A DNA stretch of 64,000 bases from contig JBNKGL010000007.1 of assembly GCA_050289805.1 (NCBI GenBank), positions 62,001 to 126,000 on the forward strand, given 5' to 3'. A model generated the notes under the pieces. The model searched no databases, was not told where the DNA came from, and saw nothing but the letters and a program-made list of their open reading frames with translations. The stretch comes from JAUILA01 sp050289805 (GTDB taxonomy: Bacteria; Bacteroidota; Bacteroidia; Cytophagales; Cyclobacteriaceae). The translations under genes were made by a program, and so were the position numbers. Positions 25,373 through 34,505 of the stretch are shown here, piece by piece (position 1 is the first letter of the stretch; the number at the start of each line of letters is the position of its first letter).

Positions 25373-27305
25373 ATACATAATTTACACCTGATTCATTTCT
25401 TTTTACGGGATACTTCTGCTTCAGTTGCCGTACCCATTCTTCTTCAAGGTATTGTTGATAATCAGAGATAACAAGACCCCTTACTTTATCAAAAGGTTTT
25501 ACCTTGTTGTCCTGAACGTCTGTTACGTGTATAACGTACCATTTATTCATGATATTTTTTTGATAAATCCCTGTTTCCATCGGGACCGCTTTCCAGGGGC
25601 TGTCATCTCCCTTGCTCCATTCTACCGTCACCGGCAATAACGGACCGCCATAGGAGCGTTGAAATTCTTCCAGGAATGTATCTAAAGAAGACCCTTCCTT
25701 CAATAAAGTTAATAATGCAGCAGATTGAACAGAGTCGGGCAAGGCATAAACAGTGGCTTCCGCCGCTGTTGTACCGGGATAATTATCTTTATGACTTTCA
25801 TAAAATAAGCGCTGACCTGTCGAATCCTCACTGGCTCGCTTCCAGATTTCTTCCTCCATCAGTTTAAAATACAAAATTCCCTCGCGATATTCACGCAACA
25901 ACATTTTGTATTCGGGATACTTTTCCTCAAGATGCGACTCCTCAAATTGAATTATACGATCCTGTTTGTATTCGCTGTACTTTCCTGAAATATAGCTTAC
26001 CGGTGATTGGGCATTCGGCAGCTGATGATCAGCAAGGTACAGCGCAAAATCATGCATTGTCCAGGATTGGTCACCGATACTGAAAAGAAATGTTGTATCC
26101 TTTGGAGGAAGGGCCCATTGCCCGGTGTTCAACGTGGAATCAGCTATATTCTGAACCATTAAATTTGCTTCGGGATTTTCGGAAAATCCCCACTCTTCCT
26201 TTAAGCGGGAGATCAGGAATTCCTGCCCAAGCAATGAACGTTCATCCTGCTCGATCCGCTGACGGATTGTTGGTTCAAGGTCCTCACGTGACGGAAGTGT
26301 CCTGCGTTCCACTAATCTCAAAATATGCCATCCGAACTGTGTCTGAACAGGATCGGATATATCACCTTTCGCCTGTAGGGAAAAAGCAGCCTCCTGGAAA
26401 GCCAGGGGCGCCTGTCCCACGCTAAACGGATTAATTACTCCACCCCGCTCTTTGGAGTTGACATCTTCAGAATATTCCATCACCAACTGCTCCCAGGGAA
26501 CTCCGCCCACTGCCTGCTCATGTATTTCAAAAATTCTGTTTCGCACTGCGGCCGTATCCGGCTTATGACGAAGCATCAGGTGCGAGACGACAATCTGTCC
26601 ATGTGCGGGGCGTCTGTCTGCCACCTTCAGAATGTGATAGCCAAAGCGTGTTCTGACAATGGGTGAAATATTACCTACAGGGGTATTGTAAGCAGCGTTT
26701 TCAAAGGGATACACCATTTGCATGGAGGAAAAATAACCCAGATCACCAAGGTTACTTCGCACAGAAGGATCTTCAGAATATACCTGTGCGAGTGAATCAA
26801 AGGGAAGTCCGTCAACTGCAAGTTGACGAACCCTGGAAATTTTGTCGTACGCCTGGAGTGTATCTTCGGGCATGGGTTTCTCAGAAAACCTGATGAGTAT
26901 ATGCGACGCCCGGATTTCCTCCCGGCTTCGGTCGAAGGCTTCATCAATCAATTCATCGGTAACCCTTGATTCCGTCAAATATGGTTGTTTCAATTGCTCC
27001 TCATAGGAGGCTAGTTCAGTTCGATAGTCATCGAGCGTATCATATCCGCGATTATACGCTTCCATGATCTTCAGTTTAAAGTTCTCGTACAGGTCCAGGT
27101 ATTCGGAAATATCATTTCGCGTAAAGGCACTGTCCAGCCGGGCGTTGTTCTTTTCATAAACATAGACGAATTCATCCGCATGGATTGCTGAATCTCCTAT
27201 GGTAAAGAGTACCGGAATTTTTTCAGAAGGCGAATCAGCAGATTGCTGTTTTACAGGCTGGCAGGCGATCCAGAAAAGTGGAATCAAAAAAATAAACTGT
27301 CTCAT
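25353..27305 (-). CDS. Lipoprotein peptidyl-prolyl isomerase with two parvulin domains
   Basis: 650 residues. Lipobox FWIAC gives a modified Cys15. After an N-terminal helical region (about 35-130) come two parvulin domains: about 130-235 (ASHILIRFSE, SNLGDLGYFSS, FGYHILKVADRR) and about 240-340 (VSHLMLRH, ERGGVINPFS, FGWHILRLVERR). A long C-terminal region without a clear motif follows. It is the first gene of a four-gene envelope-folding operon (PPIase, SurA-N lipoprotein, SurA, MoxR). Confidence 0.88.
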   Translation of the reverse strand: MRQFIFLIPLFWIACQPVKQQSADSPSEKIPVLFTIGDSAIHADEFVYVYEKNNARLDSAFTRNDISEYLDLYENFKLKIMEAYNRGYDTLDDYRTELASYEEQLKQPYLTESRVTDELIDEAFDRSREEIRASHILIRFSEKPMPEDTLQAYDKISRVRQLAVDGLPFDSLAQVYSEDPSVRSNLGDLGYFSSMQMVYPFENAAYNTPVGNISPIVRTRFGYHILKVADRRPAHGQIVVSHLMLRHKPDTAAVRNRIFEIHEQAVGGVPWEQLVMEYSEDVNSKERGGVINPFSVGQAPLAFQEAAFSLQAKGDISDPVQTQFGWHILRLVERRTLPSREDLEPTIRQRIEQDERSLLGQEFLISRLKEEWGFSENPEANLMVQNIADSTLNTGQWALPPKDTTFLFSIGDQSWTMHDFALYLADHQLPNAQSPVSYISGKYSEYKQDRIIQFEESHLEEKYPEYKMLLREYREGILYFKLMEEEIWKRASEDSTGQRLFYESHKDNYPGTTAAEATVYALPDSVQSAALLTLLKEGSSLDTFLEEFQRSYGGPLLPVTVEWSKGDDSPWKAVPMETGIYQKNIMNKWYVIHVTDVQDNKVKPFDKVRGLVISDYQQYLEEEWVRQLKQKYPVKRNESGVNYVYDALVR

Positions 27306-27368
27306 ACCAAAGAGTTGGAAATGTGCAAGTTTACATCATTTAGATGGAAAAGGCGAATCAGGCTATTA

Positions 27369-27779
27369 TCAGATGAATTTTTTGGTGAGCTGACAAACAT
27401 AAAACTCACCCTTTGGAAAAATCCTGATCTCATCCATGATCTTTTTTACGAGAATCAGGCCAAGGCCACCCTTACGCTGCATCTTGATAATGTCTTCGAG
27501 CTGGGGCTCCTTATATTTATTTATATTGAACATCTCACTGCGGTCGATTATATCAAAAATTACCTTGTCATTCCTGATATCAATTTCCAGTTGTAGCTCA
27601 TCCTTTTCGTCACATTCATGTCCGTGAATGATCAGGTTGGCACAAACCTCATCCACTGCCAGGACAACCGCGCTGATTTCCAGTTCATCCATATCATGTT
27701 TACGTAGCACACCTTCTGTGAAGCCTCTAATATCACGCAGGCGGCTTTTGCTGCAAGATGTACTGTAAGTATATTTCAT
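27369..27779 (-). CDS. RsbW-type anti-sigma factor serine kinase (HATPase)
   Basis: 136-residue GHKL ATPase-fold protein. The N-box is LAVDEVCANLIIHGH (E and N conserved), followed by IDIRNDKVIFDIIDR (D box) and GGLGLILVKKIMDEI (G box). Such proteins bind a sigma factor, or another partner, and phosphorylate their STAS antagonist. It overlaps the STAS gene by 4 bases (ATGA) and is the last gene of the partner-switch operon. No sigma factor gene adjoins. Confidence 0.88.
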   Translation of the reverse strand: MKYTYSTSCSKSRLRDIRGFTEGVLRKHDMDELEISAVVLAVDEVCANLIIHGHECDEKDELQLEIDIRNDKVIFDIIDRSEMFNINKYKEPQLEDIIKMQRKGGLGLILVKKIMDEIRIFPKGEFYVCQLTKKFI

Positions 27780-28114
27780 GACAATGCTGATTTGGCGTCC
27801 TCCACTGTTTCCTTAATTGTCAATAGCTGGTCGAGCCCTAATATGTCAAACACATTTCGAACCTTCGGGTTTAAACCGAAAATCACCAGTGAAGCATCCT
27901 GCTTTCTGAATTCCTCAATATAGGACATAAAAACACCCAGCCCTGCTGAAGAAATATAGCTCAGTTCAGAGCAATCAACGATCAGGTTTGACGGTCCTTC
28001 GGCGACGATCTCACCAATGGCTTCGTCCAGTTGAATCGATGAACTGGCGTCAATTTCACCGATTACCTTCATCAATAAATAATTATCTTCCGATCTCGTT
28101 CTTATATCGACCAT
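27776..28114 (-). CDS. STAS-domain anti-sigma factor antagonist (RsbV/SpoIIAA type)
   Basis: 112-residue single STAS domain. The phosphoacceptor region reads LIVDCSELSYISSAGLGVFMSYIEEF, with the conserved D-S-S-G-L pattern whose serine is the kinase target. It is dephosphorylated by a PP2C phosphatase, here encoded 47 bases upstream, and phosphorylated by the RsbW-like kinase encoded just downstream. Confidence 0.9.
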   Translation of the reverse strand: MVDIRTRSEDNYLLMKVIGEIDASSSIQLDEAIGEIVAEGPSNLIVDCSELSYISSAGLGVFMSYIEEFRKQDASLVIFGLNPKVRNVFDILGLDQLLTIKETVEDAKSALS

Positions 28115-28161
28115 AGTCTTAATACGTATTTTATTATCATTAGTTCAATTCAGATTTAGCA

Positions 28162-30222
28162 TTATTTAAATTTCAAACAGATCATGGTATAATCATCATC
28201 TATTGTCTTGGAGCCCGTAAATGCATAAAGCTCCTCAATCAGGTTATCCAGTATTTTCTGTACGTCGTGCGCCTGGTTTCTTTCCAGAATTTCCTGTAAA
28301 CGATCATATCCGAATTCTTCCCCCTTCCTGTTCTTGGCTTCTGTGATTCCATCCGTATACAGGAGCATCACATCACCGGGCTGATAGTGAAAATAATTGG
28401 TATGAATGTATTTGTCATATTCTCCGTTTCTGATGATTCCCAGGCCTAGACCTTTGTTTTTGAAATAATGCGCCCTTCCTTCCTGCTTGTTGAAATATAA
28501 CGTGGGACAGTGACCTGCCCGGGTGAATTCCACCTTTTTCTGATTGCTGTCGATCACAAAAAATGAGGTTGTAATAAATGAATTTTTATCCAGACACCTG
28601 CTTAATGCATCATTGGCGCGGATAAGGAAATCACTGGGAGAAAGATCCATTTGTGCCAGGCTCTGAAAGATACCTTTCATCTGGGACATATGAAAAGCTG
28701 CCGATGTCCCTTTACCGGAAACGTCACTGATTATAAGCGCTACACGACCGTCACTAATGCGGTACGTATCATAATAATCACCCCCAACTTCATCTGCCGC
28801 CTCTGTGAAAGACATGATATCGTAATCGGCATCGTGCTGAAGTTCCTTTGGAAGGAGACTTTGCTGAACGCGTTGCGCAATTTTCAGCTCTTCCTTATAG
28901 CGTTCGTTTTTCAGGGCTTCGGATAGGAGGCGGAAATTTTCAATGGAGATTCCAGCCTGGTTTGTGAACGTTCCCACAATTTTCGACATCTCCTTATTGA
29001 AGCCATCACTCACATCCTTTAATACAACCAGTGTTCCAAGCTGGTCATTCTTTACATAAATGGGCTGGGTGAGAATTGATCTGAAACGTGTGCCCTTAAT
29101 GAGTCCGAGGTTTCTGGATTTATCCGTTCCGGAATCAAACAGGCCTTTGATATTATTTTTCGCAACATATTTTTTGATTGCATCAATTTCACCCCGTGTG
29201 ATCTGGTACATATAATATGTATCATCTTCACCATTCCTCGGGTGTATTTCTATCCAGCTGGCATCCGCAAATACGGTGGATACAACACTTTCCAGCAAAA
29301 TTTCATAAACGCGATGTTCACTTTGTTCCGTTTGAATGGACTGGCTGAGCCGCTGAAAATTCACCACCTCTTCCAGCTTTTGCTCGAATACCGATGAGGT
29401 GGGCAGGTTAAAGAGAATCACCAACAGGCTGAATAGCGCATATATGAATATAAAGGCAAGTATTGCGGTAATGAAAACATTCTCCCGAACATCCAGGAAC
29501 TGTCCACCCGTAAGATTGTTCAGTTCAATTGTTGAGCTGTAAAGAACAAAAGTGAAGTAGAAAAGGTAGAACATGGCCAGGAGAATGAGCAATATGCTTT
29601 TCCATTTCTGCTTGAAATTCAGGTAGGCCACCCATTTCATATTCGCCGAGAGGAAAATACCCATCAGCACTAAAGCCCCGCCATAAAATTGATCCAGCTG
29701 ATCATGGTAACTAAACGGCAATGCCATGTAGACCAGGCTTATCAGGAATGCATATTCAAATATCTGCCAGGACCGAAGCAGGAACTTTGATTTCTGATAA
29801 ACAATCAGTCGTTTCCATACAATAAAGGTCGACACCAGGTAAGCACTCACCAGGCCGAGGTTTGCCAGGTAAATAAAATTCAGAAAAAGAACATTCTGAG
29901 CCAGGGATGACTGACCTAATATCTTTAATAATAATTCGAACGAAAGTGAAACAATCGTAATGATCAGTCCTGTAACGAATACCTTCCAAAGGAGATCGAC
30001 AAAATTTATACTATCGGCCTTTTCAATTTTGAATTTATAAAAAATGAAAAGGGACAGGATGTAAACGCTCAAAAGTATGCCGGGAAGGTCCAGCGAAACT
30101 TCGGGCTGGATATTGTTCATCGCACTGAACAGGATAGTCTCACTTGAAAATACAAGCGCCAGCCAGCTGAAAATGGCTACGATCGTTGCAAATCTCGTGA
30201 TGGTGCGTGAACTAATTCTCAT
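28162..30222 (-). CDS. Membrane-bound SpoIIE/RsbU-type PP2C phosphatase with GAF domain
   Basis: 686 residues: about seven transmembrane helices in the first 270 residues, a GAF-like sensor region (about 290-440), then a PP2C/SpoIIE phosphatase domain (about 460-686) with FTEAADEVGGDYYDTYRI, ALIISDVSGKGTSAAFHMS, TRAGHCPTLYF and LLYTDGITEAKN plus terminal DDDYTMICLK, giving the metal-binding aspartates. It should dephosphorylate the STAS protein in response to a membrane or cytosolic signal. It is the first gene of the partner-switch operon. Confidence 0.9.
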   Translation of the reverse strand: MRISSRTITRFATIVAIFSWLALVFSSETILFSAMNNIQPEVSLDLPGILLSVYILSLFIFYKFKIEKADSINFVDLLWKVFVTGLIITIVSLSFELLLKILGQSSLAQNVLFLNFIYLANLGLVSAYLVSTFIVWKRLIVYQKSKFLLRSWQIFEYAFLISLVYMALPFSYHDQLDQFYGGALVLMGIFLSANMKWVAYLNFKQKWKSILLILLAMFYLFYFTFVLYSSTIELNNLTGGQFLDVRENVFITAILAFIFIYALFSLLVILFNLPTSSVFEQKLEEVVNFQRLSQSIQTEQSEHRVYEILLESVVSTVFADASWIEIHPRNGEDDTYYMYQITRGEIDAIKKYVAKNNIKGLFDSGTDKSRNLGLIKGTRFRSILTQPIYVKNDQLGTLVVLKDVSDGFNKEMSKIVGTFTNQAGISIENFRLLSEALKNERYKEELKIAQRVQQSLLPKELQHDADYDIMSFTEAADEVGGDYYDTYRISDGRVALIISDVSGKGTSAAFHMSQMKGIFQSLAQMDLSPSDFLIRANDALSRCLDKNSFITTSFFVIDSNQKKVEFTRAGHCPTLYFNKQEGRAHYFKNKGLGLGIIRNGEYDKYIHTNYFHYQPGDVMLLYTDGITEAKNRKGEEFGYDRLQEILERNQAHDVQKILDNLIEELYAFTGSKTIDDDYTMICLKFK

Positions 30223-30258
30223 GGTCTAATTAAACGCCATGAAGATACAAAAATGATG

Positions 30259-30299
30259 TGGATTCATGCCAGAGAAGAAGGTTGTCAGGCATGAATCCA
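30259..30299 (-). terminator. 12-bp stem hairpin after guaB, probable terminator
   Basis: TGGATTCATGCC and GGCATGAATCCA form a perfect 12-bp stem around a 17-base loop, starting 11 bases after the guaB stop on the minus strand. A run of five T follows about seven bases later on that strand. This is a weak intrinsic terminator, and it also sits directly upstream of the phosphatase gene, where it might be an operator instead. Confidence 0.5.
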
Positions 30300-30309
30300 T
30301 GATGATGCG

Positions 30310-31782
30310 TTATTTTCGGCTATAATTGGGTGCTTCACGTGTGATAAATACATCATGCGGATGGCTTTCGTGAACACCTGCAGCCGTAATTTTCACAAAT
30401 TTGGCTTGCTTGAGTTCATCCATTGAGGCAGCTCCGCAATAACCCATACCTGCACGCAGACCTCCAACCAGCTGGTACAGCACTTCCGATACCAAACCCT
30501 TGTAGTCGACCCTGCCAACAATTCCTTCCGGAACCAACTTCTTAATATCATCTTCGGCGTCCTGGAAATAGCGGTCTTTTGATCCTTCCTCCATGGCTTC
30601 GAGGGATCCCATTCCCCTGTAGGATTTGAATTTTCTTCCCTCATAAATGATCACCTCACCCGGTGCTTCTTCGGTTCCGGCCAAAAGTGATCCAATCATC
30701 ACACTATCGGCTCCTCCCGCCAGCGCTTTGACCACGTCACCTGAAAAACGTATTCCACCATCGGCAATTACAGGAACCCCGGAACCGGAAACCGCCTTGG
30801 ATGATTCATAAACCGCTGAAAGCTGCGGCACCCCGACTCCTGCAATAATTCTTGTTGTACATATACTTCCGGGACCAACACCCACTTTGATGGCATCTGC
30901 ACCGGCTTCCACCAGCCGCTTTGCTCCTTCACCTGTTGCGATATTTCCCACAACCAGCTCGAGATCAGGATATTGTGATTTTACCTTTTTACAGGCATTG
31001 ATAACCCCAAGGGAATGTCCATGCGCTGTATCAATACTTACGACATCCACGCCTGCAGTGATGAGTGCGTCAATCCGTTCGAGTATATCATCGGTTACTC
31101 CTACAGCCGCCCCTACTCTCAGCCTTCCATACTCGTCCTTGCAGGCATTCGGCTTATCCCTTTTCTTCAGGATATCCTTGTAGGTAATCAGTCCTGTAAG
31201 AACCCCATCCTTATTAACGATTGGCAGCTTTTCTATTTTATATTTCTGCAGGATACCCTCGGCTTTTTCCAGTCCAATGTTTTCCTCCGCAGTTATCAAT
31301 CCTTCACTCGTCATGATTTCACGAATGGGTGTACCCATATCCTTATGAAAACGCAAATCTCTGTTGGTAATGATTCCGATAAGCTTTCTGCCTTCATCCA
31401 CTACAGGTATACCGCCAATCTTGTATTCACGCATGATTAACTCGGCATCACGTACATTGGAATTAACATTCAAGGTAATGGGATCAAGGATCATCCCGCT
31501 CTGGCTCCGTTTCACCTTACGAACCTGCTTTGCCTGTGATTCTATATCCATATTTTTATGGATGAATCCCAGACCACCCTCAAGGGCCATGGCGATGGCA
31601 AGCTCCGATTCAGTAACCGTATCCATGGCAGCTGAAATCAACGGGATATTCAAACGGATATTTCTCGTAAGCTGTGTGGAAGTGTCTGTATCTCTGGGAA
31701 GAACCTGTGAAAAACCGGGAAGTAGAAGCACATCATCGTAGGTGAGCGCCTCAAAAAGGAATTTGGAAGTATCTAGGGACAT
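30310..31782 (-). CDS. guaB: IMP dehydrogenase GuaB
   Basis: Oxidises IMP to XMP, the committed step to GMP. 490 residues with two CBS domains inserted (about 95-210, GGIPVVDEGRKLIGIITNRDLR and GVLTGLITYKDILKK), catalytic Cys in GPGSICTTRIIAG near 308, GGIRFSGD and the flap YRGMGSLEAM. Its length is typical. It stands alone between the phosphatase operon and rlpA, with its own promoter. Confidence 0.96.
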   Translation of the reverse strand: MSLDTSKFLFEALTYDDVLLLPGFSQVLPRDTDTSTQLTRNIRLNIPLISAAMDTVTESELAIAMALEGGLGFIHKNMDIESQAKQVRKVKRSQSGMILDPITLNVNSNVRDAELIMREYKIGGIPVVDEGRKLIGIITNRDLRFHKDMGTPIREIMTSEGLITAEENIGLEKAEGILQKYKIEKLPIVNKDGVLTGLITYKDILKKRDKPNACKDEYGRLRVGAAVGVTDDILERIDALITAGVDVVSIDTAHGHSLGVINACKKVKSQYPDLELVVGNIATGEGAKRLVEAGADAIKVGVGPGSICTTRIIAGVGVPQLSAVYESSKAVSGSGVPVIADGGIRFSGDVVKALAGGADSVMIGSLLAGTEEAPGEVIIYEGRKFKSYRGMGSLEAMEEGSKDRYFQDAEDDIKKLVPEGIVGRVDYKGLVSEVLYQLVGGLRAGMGYCGAASMDELKQAKFVKITAAGVHESHPHDVFITREAPNYSRK

Positions 31783-31812
31783 GGCAAATAAGCGTTAATG
31801 TTATTTGCCGTG

Positions 31813-31820
31813 CAAAGCTA
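31813..31820 (-). promoter_or_regulatory. -7 box upstream of guaB
   Basis: On the minus strand TAGCTTTG fits TANNTTTG exactly, 30 bases before the guaB ATG. Upstream there is only a T-rich stretch at the -33 position, so this half is weak. Confidence 0.4.
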
Positions 31821-31889
31821 ATGAGATGGGAGCATATAAAAAATGAAATCCACCTAATTAATTTCACTTTAGCTGCGTATATTTCAGAA

Positions 31890-32531
31890 ATGAAGTTTCT
31901 AAAAGCATGTTTTTTTGTCTCATGCTGGCTTTTTACCATTCCAACAACTGCTCAGACCTATGAGGGAAAAGCCTCATACTATGCCGATAAATTTGAAGGC
32001 AGACCCACTGCCAGCGGTACGAAATACCGCGCCACTGAATTTACAGCCGCCCACAGGACACTTCCGTTCGGAACGGTAGTGCGGGTAGTAAATCTTGAAA
32101 ACAGGCGTGAGGTAATTGTAACGGTCAATGACCGTGGTCCCTTCGTTAAAAACAGGATCATCGACCTTTCCAAGGCAGCAGCCCAAAGCCTGGATTTCAT
32201 CCTGCAGGGTGTTACGGATGTTCGGATCGAAATCCTCCAATCTGGTGATGAGGATCATTTCCTGTCAACAACCGGCGATAAAATCAGTCCGGAGGGATGG
32301 TATATCCAGCTCGCCAGTTTCAGCCAGAAAGATAATGCAATCCTGCTGGCACGTGAGATCGGACAAGCCTATGATACCTCGATTTTTATTGAACAAAAAT
32401 CCATCGAAAATATTCCGCATTATCGCGTCCATGCCGGACCATTTGCCGACAAATCCAGTGCAGAAAAAATAATGAAGTCTCTCGAACCTTCATTTCGCGG
32501 GCTCCTCTTGAAAGAGCACAAATCTTTTTAA
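31890..32531 (+). CDS. rlpA: RlpA-like septal lytic transglycosylase with SPOR domain
   Basis: 213 residues. Signal peptide (MKFLKACFFVSCWLF...TTAQT) is followed by the double-psi beta-barrel domain (GKASYYADKFEGRPTASG, AAHRTLPFGT, VNDRGPFV..RIIDLSKAAA), which in RlpA cleaves or binds denuded glycan, and then a C-terminal SPOR domain (GWYIQLASFSQKDNA, YRVHAGPF) that targets septal peptidoglycan. The ATG at 31890 is selected because it begins the signal peptide. The in-frame ATG at 31821 adds a non-signal stretch. Confidence 0.92.
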   Translation: MKFLKACFFVSCWLFTIPTTAQTYEGKASYYADKFEGRPTASGTKYRATEFTAAHRTLPFGTVVRVVNLENRREVIVTVNDRGPFVKNRIIDLSKAAAQSLDFILQGVTDVRIEILQSGDEDHFLSTTGDKISPEGWYIQLASFSQKDNAILLAREIGQAYDTSIFIEQKSIENIPHYRVHAGPFADKSSAEKIMKSLEPSFRGLLLKEHKSF

Positions 32532-32553
32532 ATGTTTTTGCGTACAATGTTAA

Positions 32554-32916
32554 ATGAAGGAAAACCTAATTTCCCATGCAGCCACGGTAATTCCGGTGAG
32601 CGATATAATTCGATCCATAGAGTTCTACCAATCACTGGGCTTTGACGTTACCTATCGCCATGGCTCCCCAACCTACTATGCTGTGCTCAAGGCTGGCAGC
32701 GCATCCATACATCTTACCTTATCTGCTGAAGTAAACCCGGAAAAAAATATTCGCATTTACATTTTTTCCCATGATGTGGAGAAATTCTTTGAACACTGCC
32801 AATCGCAGGGATTTCAACTGAATGATTTACAGGACACTGACTATGAAATGAAGGATTTTGAAGTCAGTGATCCCGATGGACACCTGCTTTGTTTCGGTGA
32901 GCATACTTCCCGCTGA
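32554..32916 (+). CDS. VOC-family (glyoxalase/bleomycin-resistance) protein
   Basis: 120-residue single VOC unit: ATVIPVSDIIRSIEFYQSLGFDV at the start and DFEVSDPDGHLLCFGE at the end, with His, Asp and Glu in positions that can form the metal or substrate site. The substrate is not known. It follows rlpA by 22 bases, but the functional link is unclear. Confidence 0.85.
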   Translation: MKENLISHAATVIPVSDIIRSIEFYQSLGFDVTYRHGSPTYYAVLKAGSASIHLTLSAEVNPEKNIRIYIFSHDVEKFFEHCQSQGFQLNDLQDTDYEMKDFEVSDPDGHLLCFGEHTSR

Positions 32917-32963
32917 ATCTTACATCCTGTTTGTAATTACGGGTTAAATTTCTATAATCGTGG

Positions 32964-34505
32964 ATGCAATATATTTTATTACTAATACTTTTACTCCCTG
33001 CCTTGCCTTTAATTTCGCAGGACCAATCGCTGGATTCCCTGGCCTTCAATTCCAGCTATGAATACGAAATAATAAACCAATCCCTGACAGACTCCGGAAA
33101 TGACCGGCTGGCACTTTTCGCAGTTGTTGACGAAAATGTTGATCAAAATGATGTTGCACGTTTTCGGGAAAGATGGGACGGACTCATGTCTTCCTTTCAG
33201 ACCGAAAAATTCAGTAAGAAAAGCCGCGAAAAGCAGGTCAGGACAATTTATAAAGAATTGCATGACGCGCTACTGGTGAAATATGAGTTGAACAACCGCT
33301 ATCCTGAAATTTTTACCAAAGGATATTACAACTGCGTTAGTGCGACGGCCATGTATGCCATGGCGCTTGAAGAATTAAATATCCCCTTTCAGATTAAAGA
33401 AACACCGACGCATGTATACCTTGTAGCCTACCCGGACGACGAAAACATATTGCTCGAGTCAACCGATCCATTGAATGGTTATGTTACCTTCGATACAAAT
33501 TTCCGGCGAAATTACATTCAGAACCTTGCTTCCGCCAAGCTAATCTCACAGGAAGAATTAAAACGCCGTGATCCGGATGAACTTTTTGAACAGCATTTCT
33601 TCAGTAATGAAAATATTGACATCCATGCACTGGCGGGTATTCAATATGCCAACGATGCACTTCTCAAATTAGAAAACAATCAGCTTGAAGGTGCTTTGCA
33701 TCAATTGGAGAAGGCCCAAGCGCTGTATCCTTCAGATCGGTACAGGACATTGATTGTCGCCCTGGCGGTTGAAATATTACACACCCGGGATGCAACCGAT
33801 CCGGAGACAGCCATATTTTACGCCAGAATTGGCAACTATTCTACCGGGGAGGTGAAGCTGGATGAAATGGCTGGCGAATACATGAGGATCAGCCAGGCTT
33901 TACTAAATTCTTCCTATCAGCCGGATGTGCTGGCCAAATGGGTAAAATACCAGGAATCAAACCTGAAATGGCCCGAGTTACTGACGAGAATTAATTTTCT
34001 CTATTTATATGAAACGGGCCGAATCGCCTACAACAGAAACGATTTTAAAACGGCTATCCAAAATTTCGGTGAAGCCATGAGAAGCGAACCCGAAAATACT
34101 GATGTTCAAAACGCGCTGATATCTTCCATCGACCAGCGGCTTACGACCTTGGGCTCGAATAAGCAGGAGATTGACACACTGCTGAACTATCAAAAGCAAT
34201 TTGCTGAGCTGGAATCGAACCTTACCTTCAAATCGATGCTGGCATGGCGGTATTTACGCCAATTTGCAATGTCGTATGATCTCAACAATCCGGCTGAAGC
34301 CGAAACCTACAGAACTCCATTCGAGCAAATGATGAGCAGCGATCTGCTGGTTGATCGCAACGACATCGGCCGTGCATATTCCATTGCGGCAGTTTATTAT
34401 TTCAAGCGGGGAAATTCCCGAAAAGCCCGGGAATTAATCAACAAGGGCCTTGAACTTGCCCCCGATAATTATGAGCTACTCCTTCGTAAAAAGGCGATCC
34501 GTTAA
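32964..34505 (+). CDS. Secreted transglutaminase-like/TPR protein
   Basis: 513 residues with an N-terminal signal peptide (MQYILLLILLLPALPLISQ). A transglutaminase-like core at about 95-175 has a plausible triad: Cys124 (YYNCVSATAMYAMAL), His150 (PTHVYLVAY) and Asp168 (LESTDPLNGYV). From about 225 onward helical TPR-like repeats follow (e.g. GALHQLEKAQALYPSDRY, NDFKTAIQNFGEAMRSEPEN, GNSRKARELINKGLELAPDN). It is probably periplasmic. The function is unknown. The stop codon overlaps the convergent MORN gene by TTAA. Confidence 0.75.
   Translation: MQYILLLILLLPALPLISQDQSLDSLAFNSSYEYEIINQSLTDSGNDRLALFAVVDENVDQNDVARFRERWDGLMSSFQTEKFSKKSREKQVRTIYKELHDALLVKYELNNRYPEIFTKGYYNCVSATAMYAMALEELNIPFQIKETPTHVYLVAYPDDENILLESTDPLNGYVTFDTNFRRNYIQNLASAKLISQEELKRRDPDELFEQHFFSNENIDIHALAGIQYANDALLKLENNQLEGALHQLEKAQALYPSDRYRTLIVALAVEILHTRDATDPETAIFYARIGNYSTGEVKLDEMAGEYMRISQALLNSSYQPDVLAKWVKYQESNLKWPELLTRINFLYLYETGRIAYNRNDFKTAIQNFGEAMRSEPENTDVQNALISSIDQRLTTLGSNKQEIDTLLNYQKQFAELESNLTFKSMLAWRYLRQFAMSYDLNNPAEAETYRTPFEQMMSSDLLVDRNDIGRAYSIAAVYYFKRGNSRKARELINKGLELAPDNYELLLRKKAIR

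Noticed and set aside
28121..28130. AATACGTATT palindrome before the STAS gene
   Set aside because: Ten bases in an AT-rich gap are expected by chance many times in 64 kb.
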